A stretch of 64,000 nucleotides of DNA from Kribbibacterium absianum (GTDB lineage: Bacteria; Actinomycetota; Coriobacteriia; Coriobacteriales; Atopobiaceae). Below are positions 51,819-64,000 of the stretch, piece after piece. The notes under the pieces were generated by a model, which saw nothing but the letters and a program-made list of their open reading frames with translations, did not search any database and was not told the DNA's origin. Location: assembly GCF_030067705.1 (NCBI RefSeq), contig NZ_JASJEX010000005.1:1-64000 (forward strand), given 5' to 3'. A program made the translations under genes and the position numbers. Numbering within the stretch: the first letter of the stretch is position 1; each line of letters starts with the position of its first letter.

Positions 51819-51971
51819 GGGACAAACGTGACCGGCACCAGTGTCCCGCCCGCTGGGACGCGGGACGGGCGTGCCGGACACCAGTGTCCCGCGCCGGGAC
51901 AAACGGAACCGGCACCTGCGTCCCGCTCCGAGACCCGGGGATGGGACATATGGCACCGGCACCAGTGTCCC
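51819..51971. repeat. 29-bp repeats in the divergent YgjP/amidohydrolase region (four copies)
   Basis: Copies at 51819-51847 (core GTGACCGGCAC), 51862-51890 (core GTGCCGGACAC), 51896-51924 (core GGAACCGGCAC) and 51943-51971 (core ATGGCACCGGC-like). They fill the region between two divergent starts and so must lie in promoter or leader sequence. Confidence 0.88.
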
Positions 51972-52020
51972 TCCTTGGCCTAGCATGAACCAAAGCGCCG
52001 GACTACATCGAGGAGGCCCC

Positions 52021-53385
52021 GTGGGTTCGACCCTCTTCCCCACCTACCACGCGTTCCGCAACTGCACGCTGCTCGACGGAACCCGCAAGATGCGACCCCA
52101 AGAGCACATGAGCGTCATATGGTGCGAGGACTCCGGAACCATCGACGCGGTGCTCCCCGACGAGGACGCGCAGTACCCCACCGGCATGGGCGTGTGGGAC
52201 CTTGGCGGCAGATTCGTGACCCCTGGCCTCGTCAACCTCCACGCCCATCTGGCCGGCGGCGGCAAGCCGGCCAGCTCGGGTGACAATGCGGCGCTCGTGG
52301 CGAAGATCTCGCAGGTGCCGATGAGCGACCGCATCGGGTCCATGCTCATGGACGGCAACCTCAGAGAGGCGGTCCAGGCCGGTGTGACCTGCGTGCGCAG
52401 CGCCGGCGACCCGCTCTGGGGCGACATCCGGCTGCGCGATCGTCTCGACAAGAAAGGAAGCGCCCCCAAACTCGTCGCGGCAGGCTGGGGCATCACGCCC
52501 ACGCGCGGACATGGCGCGGGCCTCGTCGCCCGGGAGGCCGAGACGGTCGACGACGCCCGCAGGCAGGTGCGCGAGATCGTCGAGCACGGCGCCGACGTGG
52601 TGAAGCTCTTCATCACCGGAGGCGTGTACGACGCCGACGCGCCCGACACCCCCGGTCGCGTGCTGATGAGCCAGGAGATGGCGGACGCCATCGTCGAGGA
52701 GACGCACCAGCTCGGGCTCCCCACGATGGCCCACGTTGAGTCCAGCGATGGCGTGCGCAGGGCGCTCCTCGCGGGCGTGGACTCCATCGAGCATGGCGCG
52801 CCGCTCGACGACGAGATGCTGCGCCTGTTCAAGAAGAACGGAGCCGGGCGAGCCTCCACTCTGACCTGTACATTGTCGCCAGCTGTGCCCTTCTGCACGA
52901 TGCCTGCCGAGAAGACCCACTCCGAACCAGCGGTCAAAGCCTGCGCCGACCAGGTCTTCGACGGGATGGTCGAGTGTGCCCGGCAGGCGCTGCGGGCGGG
53001 CGTGACCGTGGGCCTGGGAACGGACGCCGGATGCCCCTACATCAGCCACGGGGACCTCTGGCGCGAGCTTGTGTACTTCGACGCGCTCGTCGCTCATGAC
53101 CCCGCGCTGACGCTGCACACAGCGACCCTCGGCAATGCGCGGATCATTGGACTCGAAGAGAAGCTCGGATCCATTGCTCCGGGCAAGCAGGCGGACATGA
53201 TTGTGCTCGAGAAGAACCCGCTCGAGGACCTGTCGGCGTTGCGTGCGCCGTTCCACGTGGTGGCGCGGGGCAGAATCATCGAGCACCCGAGGCCCAAGAG
53301 GGACCCGGCGCTCCAGGCGGACTTGGACGCCGCAATGGCGCAGGTGCTCGCCAAGGCCGAGGAGCGCGGGACGCTGGTGCCGTAG
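52021..53385 (+). CDS. Metal-dependent amidohydrolase
   Basis: 454 residues from a GTG at 52021 with GAGGAGG upstream. An imidazolonepropionase/dipeptidase-like amidohydrolase: metal-binding VTPGLVNLHAHLAGGG (the H-x-H), the third segment FITGGVYDADAPDT, MAHVESSDGVRRALLAGVDSIEHGAPLD, and the Asp in VGLGTDAGCPYISHG. The closing ATLGNARIIGLEEKLGSIAPGKQADMIVLEKNPL is typical. It hydrolyses an amide or cyclic amide, perhaps an acyl-dipeptide; the exact substrate is not visible. The last six residues (RGTLVP) and the TAG come from a 29-bp repeat (53368-53396), so the natural end of this protein has been set by the repeat. Confidence 0.88.
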   Translation: MGSTLFPTYHAFRNCTLLDGTRKMRPQEHMSVIWCEDSGTIDAVLPDEDAQYPTGMGVWDLGGRFVTPGLVNLHAHLAGGGKPASSGDNAALVAKISQVPMSDRIGSMLMDGNLREAVQAGVTCVRSAGDPLWGDIRLRDRLDKKGSAPKLVAAGWGITPTRGHGAGLVAREAETVDDARRQVREIVEHGADVVKLFITGGVYDADAPDTPGRVLMSQEMADAIVEETHQLGLPTMAHVESSDGVRRALLAGVDSIEHGAPLDDEMLRLFKKNGAGRASTLTCTLSPAVPFCTMPAEKTHSEPAVKACADQVFDGMVECARQALRAGVTVGLGTDAGCPYISHGDLWRELVYFDALVAHDPALTLHTATLGNARIIGLEEKLGSIAPGKQADMIVLEKNPLEDLSALRAPFHVVARGRIIEHPRPKRDPALQADLDAAMAQVLAKAEERGTLVP

Positions 53386-53577
53386 CCGGGCGTCCCACGC
53401 CCCGTGCTAGACGGGACGCACGTGCCAGACGCGTGCGTCCCAGCGGGACGGAACCGGGCGGGACGCACGTGCCGGACGCGATCGTCCCGCCCCAGTGCCA
53501 GATGGAACGCTGGTGCCGGACGCGATTGTCCCACCCTCACTGCCAGATGGGACGCTGGTGCCGGACGCGATTGTCCC
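53368..53577. repeat. 29-bp repeats after the amidohydrolase (five copies)
   Basis: Copies at 53368-53396 (core GTGCCGTAGCC, provides the stop codon), 53413-53441, 53460-53488, 53504-53532 and 53549-53577. The last three recur at 44-45-base intervals, with a degenerate spacer (CAGTGCCAGAT / CACTGCCAGAT), so this part has been tandemly duplicated. Confidence 0.9.
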
Positions 53578-53588
53578 GCACGAGAGGC

Positions 53589-54455
53589 CTACCGCGCGTC
53601 AGATCCCAGCGGGAGCGTGCGGAACGGAAGGCGACCCACCGGCAAGCGCCGCTCCAGGGGGCGAAGCGCCCTTACCCAGACCTTGACGCACTGGCCCGTC
53701 AGGAGCGCGGCGAGCAAGGTCCCCACGCTCACGTCCGCGAAGTCTCCGAACAGCAGCAGCGAAACCGCCACGCCGGCCACCATGAGCGCGACATCGAACG
53801 CCACCTTGACGTTGCCGTACGCAGCGCCCCCACGCTTCGAGACGAGCGCCATGAACGCCTCGGGCGGGGTGATCAGCGTGTTGCCCATGACCTGGAGCTG
53901 CACCCCGAGCGCCGTCACGACGATCGAGAGCGCCAGCACCGCGGCCTGCTCGGCAAGGCCGCTTGCCACGAACGCCGCAAGGGGTCCATTGAGCCACACA
54001 TCGATGAACGCCGAGAACACGAACACCAATGGCAACTGCAGCCATTGCGCTGCGGGGAACTGCCCGCGCAGAAGCGCCAGCTCGCCACAGAAGAACGCAG
54101 CATTGATGACGAACGTGAAGAAACCCAGCGTTAGGGGGAAGCCCAGCACCCCCGTCAGGCGGGCGCCGACGGCCGGGAGCGCGGAAAGGGGCTGCACGCC
54201 GAGAGAAGCGATGACCGCAAGCGCGACCCCGAGCGCCATGACCACGGCGCCGGAAAGCGTCACCGCCACCCGCAGCGCAACCTGAGCGGCGGTCAGGTTC
54301 GGGGACTCGTGGTGGGTGACAACCTTCTCGGGAGCGCCGGACGGCCTTTGTGCGCGAGGCGCGCGAGTGCGCGGGGCGCCGCCAACCGGCGCGCCAGAGC
54401 GGACGGAGGGAACAGTCTTGATTTGTGGCACGAAAACATCCTCAAGCAAGGACAC
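53589..54455 (-). CDS. YczE/YyaS/YitT-like membrane protein (DUF6198-type), paralog 2
   Basis: Up to 288 residues from a GTG at 54455; the start is uncertain because no ribosome site is clear, and the first ~50 residues are a Pro/Arg-rich hydrophilic extension missing in paralog 1. From LTAAQVALRVAVTLSGAVVMALG onward the motifs match the protein at 49025-49726: LGFFTFVINAAFFCGELALLRGQFP and ALGVQLQVMGNTLITPPEAFMALVSKRGG. Six helices are expected. The paralog pair flanks glycerate kinase, YgjP and amidohydrolase genes. Function unknown. Confidence 0.8.
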   Translation of the reverse strand: MSLLEDVFVPQIKTVPSVRSGAPVGGAPRTRAPRAQRPSGAPEKVVTHHESPNLTAAQVALRVAVTLSGAVVMALGVALAVIASLGVQPLSALPAVGARLTGVLGFPLTLGFFTFVINAAFFCGELALLRGQFPAAQWLQLPLVFVFSAFIDVWLNGPLAAFVASGLAEQAAVLALSIVVTALGVQLQVMGNTLITPPEAFMALVSKRGGAAYGNVKVAFDVALMVAGVAVSLLLFGDFADVSVGTLLAALLTGQCVKVWVRALRPLERRLPVGRLPFRTLPLGSDAR

Positions 54456-54582
54456 CTGAACAAGCTGGCCAACCGAGAACCGGGTGTCGTCCTCGTCGCC
54501 CGCGAAGGGGCGGAGCCATTAAGGCTACTGTACGATGCGGCCTGACGGGCTTCAAGGTCGCCTCAAGGTCTTCACGTGGCCA

Positions 54583-54620
54583 ATAGTGCATGAATAAACC
54601 AACATAGTGAGTGAATAAAC
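54583..54620. promoter_or_regulatory. Direct repeats ahead of paralog 2
   Basis: ATAGTG-x-x-TGAATAAAC occurs twice, at 54583-54599 and 54604-54620, spaced 21 bases. This is an AT-rich island in GC-rich surroundings and upstream of the gene at 53589-54455, so it likely includes promoter elements or operator half-sites. TGAATAA resembles an arginine-repressor half box, though the other half is absent. Confidence 0.4.
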
Positions 54621-54641
54621 GGTGCGAGGCTAGCGCGGGGT

Positions 54642-54758
54642 GGGACACAGGTGCCGGAGCCTTCCGTCCCAGCCCCTATTCCGGGACGCTCGCGTCCGGC
54701 ACCTATGTCCCGCGCACTATGCGCCCATTGGGACACTCGCGTCCGGCACCTCCGTCCC
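54642..54758. repeat. 29-bp repeats after ligA (three copies)
   Basis: Copies at 54642-54670 (core GTGCCGGAGCC), 54683-54711 and 54730-54758 (both core GCGTCCGGCAC). The last ends six bases before the ligA stop codon. Confidence 0.9.
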
Positions 54759-54764
54759 GGTTGC

Positions 54765-59404
<4,640 letters not shown>

Positions 59405-59429
59405 GAGCCCCCCCATCACGAAATTGAAA

Positions 59430-60377
59430 TTACTCTTTATATGAACACTTGCTCATATATTCCTCGTGACTCCACTCTAGCACGGAAACCTCCGAGTCTG
59501 GGCCTTCCCAGCACGCCCTCGTCATGCCCGCAAGGCCGGAATGAACTCGCGGAGCCGCGCGCCGAGGCTGCACCGCCCGAGAACTCGGGGGCGCAGATGC
59601 CGGCGCGACCGCCGCGGCGCCTGCCGATTTCACAACGCGACCCACCACGCTCTTGGAGACTCCGGTCGCTAGCTCGATCTGCCGAAAGGAAAGACCCGCC
59701 TCGTGGAGCACCACCAGCGCGGCGTCCCTCTCCGACCGGCCACATCCCCGCACAAGTCCAGGGTCGAGCGGAGCCACCGCAGCCCGGGCGCGCTCGAGCA
59801 CCGAAGCAGCATCCGCACCCCGGAGACTGCCCTCCAGGGAGAGGCACCGAGCAGGGGCCACGGGCTCCTGGTGAAGCTCCCGGAAACGCTCCTCCGACTC
59901 GATAAGCGCCCATACGGAGCTCTGGTCACACAGACCAGGGCCGCGCAAGTACTCATCAAAACTGTTCCAGCGATAGCTGCATCCCTCGCAGAGTCCGGCC
60001 CGCATCGCGTTCTGATGCACGTAGCGCACGGTCGCAAGCAGCTGGGCCTCGTCCATGACCGCGACGCGACGGAATCGGTCTTGGAACAGGTGCCCCTTCC
60101 GTCCGTGCCGCTTGTTGAACTCCACCGCGTACCGGCCCAAAAGCCACTTCATGAAGAGAGATATCGGCGCGCGCTCCCCCTGAAGGACGAGGTGCACGTG
60201 GTTCTCGACCAGCGTCCAAACGACAAGAGCGACAGGAAGGCGCCCGAGAGCCTTCCCGAGCAGCCGCACGAAGAGGGCGCGATCGCGGTCGTCCTCAAAG
60301 ATGAGCTGGCCGCCCACCCCGCGCGCCATCACGTGGTACGTGCGGAGCGGCGATGTCTCGGTTGTTCCTCGACCCAT
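59430..60377 (-). CDS. REP-associated tyrosine transposase (RAYT)
   Basis: 315 residues. RAYTs are HUH-fold single-strand DNA endonucleases related to IS200/IS605 transposases that move or propagate REP sequences. The HUH motif is [12 protein letters not shown] (His60, His62). The basic [19 protein letters not shown] follows, then [12 protein letters not shown] with the catalytic Tyr119; 'Y-x-H-x-N-x-x-R-A-G-L' is diagnostic. Residues ~205-255 add a helix-turn-helix ([22 protein letters not shown]), seen in one RAYT group. The ATG at 60377 follows GGGAGGG. All catalytic residues are intact and there are no frameshifts. Two 29-bp repeats stand 82 and 114 bases upstream. Its last ~10 codons run into the copA operator. 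Confidence 0.93.
   Translation of the reverse strand: MGRGTTETSPLRTYHVMARGVGGQLIFEDDRDRALFVRLLGKALGRLPVALVVWTLVENHVHLVLQGERAPISLFMKWLLGRYAVEFNKRHGRKGHLFQDRFRRVAVMDEAQLLATVRYVHQNAMRAGLCEGCSYRWNSFDEYLRGPGLCDQSSVWALIESEERFRELHQEPVAPARCLSLEGSLRGADAASVLERARAAVAPLDPGLVRGCGRSERDAALVVLHEAGLSFRQIELATGVSKSVVGRVVKSAGAAAVAPASAPPSSRAVQPRRAAPRVHSGLAGMTRACWEGPDSEVSVLEWSHEEYMSKCSYKE
59439..59458 (-). promoter_or_regulatory. ArsR/SmtB-like operator of copA inside the RAYT 3' end
   Basis: ATATGA and TCATAT frame an eight-base centre (ACACTTGC), giving a 20-base near-palindrome in an AT-rich stretch. TGAACA-like half sites of this type are bound by ArsR/SmtB-family metal sensors. It lies 35 bases upstream of the copA start and within the last codons of the RAYT gene. 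No ArsR or CsoR gene is in the window, so the regulator is elsewhere if this is correct. Confidence 0.5.
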
Positions 60378-60458
60378 GGCGCCCTCCCGGTGTCCCTTGG
60401 TTTCCAGGAGGATACTACAAGTGTTCGGTTTAGTACAAGCGTTCTCTTCAAGAAAGTG

Positions 60459-60519
60459 GGGACATCCGTGTCCGGCACCGATGTCCCGCTGGGACGAATG
60501 TGTCCGGCACCGATGTCCC
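60459..60519. repeat. 29-bp repeats upstream of the RAYT gene (two copies)
   Basis: Copies at 60459-60487 and 60491-60519, both with core GTGTCCGGCAC, separated by three bases. Same orientation, and nearly identical ends (CGATGTCCC). Confidence 0.92.
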
Positions 60520-60533
60520 GCTTTGAAAAAGAA

Positions 60534-60564
60534 GGACGGGTTCCTCCGAAGAAGGGACCCGTCC
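60534..60564. terminator. Hairpin between HtrA and RAYT genes
   Basis: GGACGGGTTCC pairs with GGGACCCGTCC through one G-T wobble. A run of five A precedes it on the plus strand, which makes a T run on minus. It lies 43 bases past the HtrA stop, so it probably ends that transcript. Confidence 0.55.
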
Positions 60565-60573
60565 TGGACATGC

Positions 60574-60602
60574 GGGACATGCGGCTACGGCACCAGCGTC
60601 CC
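60574..60602. repeat. 29-bp repeat at the HtrA stop codon
   Basis: Core GCGGCTACGGCAC-type (reverse of the GTAG variant). It ends four bases before the complementary stop codon at 60607. Confidence 0.9.
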
Positions 60603-60606
60603 GCCG

Positions 60607-62163
<1,557 letters not shown>

Positions 62164-62353
62164 GGTGGTTCCTCTCAAAAGAAAGCGGAGCCAACGCTCC
62201 GCCCGTGCGCTATGTGCTTACGTACCCGCTAATCGAGGGAGTATCTGAACGCACGGCTAATGCCGGGATCTCCGTCAAGGCTCCCCAAACGGCTCACGAA
62301 CCTCTCGATCACTTGATGCGGGCATCGCAAGCTCGGGTTGTCCGCCCGGTCAA

Positions 62354-63031
62354 TCACAGCTTGAAGAGATATCCCACTCCGCGGACCGTCACGATGTGCG
62401 ACGCGATCTGGGGGCCCACCTTCGAGCGCACCCTCCTGATGTGGACGTCCACCGTTCGCGTGCCGCCGCAGTACTCGAAACCCCACACGCGGTGAAGGAG
62501 CGCCTCGCGGGAGTAGGCGCGGCTCGGGTGCGTCGCCAGGAACGAGAGCAGCGAGTACTCCATCAAGGTGAGGTCGACCGGCTCGCCGTCGATGGTCACC
62601 TGATAGGTGGCGAGGTTGATGGTCATGTTGTCGATGGTGACGAAGTCGCTCGGCACCGTCTCCTCGCCCGGCCAGAGGAGCTGGCTCATGCGCACCTCGT
62701 ACTCGCCCTCGCAACCGTTGGCGAGCACAAAGTCGCTGCGGCCCTGGACCGGCATGCGCAGGCTGCCGAGCTGCTCCTCGTCGAGCACCAAGAGGCGCGG
62801 GATTCCGGAGTTGTCGGTGACGTAGGTGTCGACGCGGCTGAGCAGCTCCGGGGCAACGCCCGCGAGGTCGAGCACCACGAGGTCGAACTCGTGGCCGGAC
62901 GAGATGGCCTGCTCGAACGTCTCGGGCTTTGCGAGCAGGACGGATATGTCGAGGGCACGGGAGAGCTCACGCATGCGCTCATGGAGACGCGTGCCGCGGG
63001 ATACGAGCAGGACGTTCTTGTGGTGCTGCAA
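62354..63031 (-). CDS. Winged-helix response regulator with degenerate receiver
   Basis: 225 residues starting at a TTG (63031) seven bases after GAGGAGG. The C-terminal OmpR/PhoB DNA-binding domain is normal (about residues 125-225): VTIDGEPVDLTLMEYSLLSFLA, SREALLHRVWGFEYCGGTRTVDVHIRRVRSKVG and VRGVGYLFKL. The N-terminal receiver-like part keeps one Asp (VVLDLAG, Asp55), but where two acidic residues should bind Mg near residue 11 it has Ser-Arg (LLVSRGTRL), and the late Lys (K-P motif) is missing. It probably does not take phosphate. No histidine kinase is adjacent. Likely an orphan, phosphorylation-independent regulator. Confidence 0.88.
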   Translation of the reverse strand: MQHHKNVLLVSRGTRLHERMRELSRALDISVLLAKPETFEQAISSGHEFDLVVLDLAGVAPELLSRVDTYVTDNSGIPRLLVLDEEQLGSLRMPVQGRSDFVLANGCEGEYEVRMSQLLWPGEETVPSDFVTIDNMTINLATYQVTIDGEPVDLTLMEYSLLSFLATHPSRAYSREALLHRVWGFEYCGGTRTVDVHIRRVRSKVGPQIASHIVTVRGVGYLFKL

Positions 63032-63184
63032 GGTGAGGCCTCCTCGGCCGACGGGTCCGGCGTGCAGGCAAAACGATAGCCGCAATGTTACCACAGCAAA
63101 ACGTCAGCAAATTGTAACAGGACTCAAGCCCAAGAGCTGGGACGTTCTGCCACATTGATTCATGACGTTATGGGCGCTAACGTC

Positions 63185-63349
63185 GGGACGCACGCGACCG
63201 GCACCGCCGTCCCACTGGGACGCACGTGCCGCAGGGACGCACGTGCCGTACGCCCCTGTCCCACCTGCCGGCGCTGGGACGCACGCGACCGGCACCGCCG
63301 TCCCGGCTGCCGGCCCAGGTGGGACGCACGGCTACGGCACCAGCGTCCC
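63185..63349. repeat. 29-bp repeats between ABC ATPase and response regulator (four copies)
   Basis: Copies at 63185-63213 and 63276-63304 (both core GCGACCGGCAC), 63234-63262 (core GTGCCGTACGC) and 63321-63349 (core GGCTACGGCAC), plus a truncated one at 63217-63233. The last ends two bases before the ATPase stop codon. Confidence 0.9.
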
Positions 63350-63351
63350 GC

Positions 63352-64000
63352 TCAGCGGATGTTGCCCAGGAAGGCCGCCGTTCGCTCGTTCTTGGGATGG
63401 TCGAACACGTCGCCCGGCAGGCCTTCCTCGACTACGACGCCCCCTTCCATGAACACCACGCGGTCGGCGACGTCCCGGGCGAAGCCCATCTCGTGCGTGA
63501 CCACGATCATCGTCATGCCGCCGTTCTCGGCCAGGTCGCGCATGACGTCGAGCACGCCGCGCACCAGCTCCGGGTCCAAGGCGCTCGTCGGCTCGTCGAA
63601 CAGCAGGACGTCCGGGTGCATCGCCACGGCACGCGCGATGGCCACACGCTGCTGCTGGCCGCCGGAGAGCTGTGCGGGCGTGTAGTCCACACGGTCGCCC
63701 AGGCCCACGGCCTCCAGCTGTTTGATCGCCTCGGCCTCGGCCTCCTCCTTGGACTTCCCCAGCACCTTGCACTGCCCGATCATCACGTTCTCTTTGGCCG
63801 TGAGGTGCGGGAAAAGGTTAAAACTCTGAAATACCATGCCCAGGTGGCGCCGCAGGCCGCAGAGCTCCTTGCCCTTCTTGTCGTTCACTTCGACGTCGTT
63901 GAGCAGGATGTGCCCGGCGGTGGGCGTCTCGAGCAGGTTGATGCAACGAAGCATCGTCGACTTGCCCGACCCGCTCGGCCCGAGCACCACGACCACCTCG
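63352..64000 (-). CDS. glnQ: Amino-acid ABC transporter ATPase, truncated by the window edge
   Basis: The 3' 216 codons of a GlnQ-type ATPase; the start lies beyond 64000. Walker [24 protein letters not shown]-loop [18 protein letters not shown], signature [16 protein letters not shown], Walker [15 protein letters not shown] and H-loop [21 protein letters not shown] are intact and specific to polar amino-acid importers. The permease gene would be expected further right. It could work with the amino-acid binding protein at 22212-23084, but the distance makes that only a guess. Confidence 0.93.
   Translation of the reverse strand, partial: EVVVVLGPSGSGKSTMLRCINLLETPTAGHILLNDVEVNDKKGKELCGLRRHLGMVFQSFNLFPHLTAKENVMIGQCKVLGKSKEEAEAEAIKQLEAVGLGDRVDYTPAQLSGGQQQRVAIARAVAMHPDVLLFDEPTSALDPELVRGVLDVMRDLAENGGMTMIVVTHEMGFARDVADRVVFMEGGVVVEEGLPGDVFDHPKNERTAAFLGNIR

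Overview
The window is GC-rich, densely coded bacterial chromosome. The gene set (a 1,531-residue fused acyl-CoA dehydratase/activase, a PFL-family protein, a complete riboflavin ECF transporter, two YczE/YitT-like membrane proteins, Tat- and lipobox-bearing binding proteins) suggests an anaerobic gut-type actinobacterium of the class Coriobacteriia. That placement is inference. I see no rRNA, tRNA, phage, CRISPR array or classical insertion sequence.

Layout. 0-11 kb: small regulators, a flavin reductase with a metal-binding tail, a lipoprotein/membrane cluster, PspA with a TPM-like membrane protein, peptidase T, glutaminase and a short-chain dehydrogenase. 11-22 kb: Lhr-type helicase, then the dehydratase/activase giant coupled to a TetR regulator with tandem operators. 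22-31 kb: amino-acid binding lipoprotein, histidine phosphatase, PFL-family protein, a Gfo/Idh/MocA-MurB fusion, then an FMN riboswitch driving ribU-ecfA1-ecfA2-ecfT. 31-37 kb: secreted coiled-coil cysteine hydrolase, SPFH protein with an Arc-type regulator, then peptidoglycan-binding protein, polyprenyl synthase and GalE. 37-49 kb: peptide-binding lipoprotein, proline iminopeptidase, ABC-F ATPase and glutamate synthase gltBD. 49-64 kb: two paralogous membrane proteins, glycerate kinase, YgjP-like metallopeptidase, amidohydrolase, LigA, copper ATPase, a REP-associated tyrosine transposase (RAYT), HtrA-like protease, an atypical response regulator and a truncated amino-acid ABC ATPase.

The outstanding feature is a repeat system. 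I located 49 full copies of a fixed-length 29-bp element (GGGAC, four variable bases, an 11-base core, four variable bases, GTCCC), all right of 11.4 kb. They usually sit within a few bases of stop codons. They also lie inside four reading frames (lhr, gltD, gltB, copA), where most copies are read in one frame as a Gly-Thr-x-Val-Pro-Asp-type decapeptide. Clusters of this element surround four copies of a second, larger element (146 bp in three copies, 167 bp in the fourth) made of palindromes, whose internal stem shows compensatory changes. A RAYT gene, the known type of enzyme behind REP sequences, lies at 59.4-60.4 kb with copies of the 29-bp element immediately upstream. Together these look like an active or recently active REP/RAYT system in a lineage where I know of no description.
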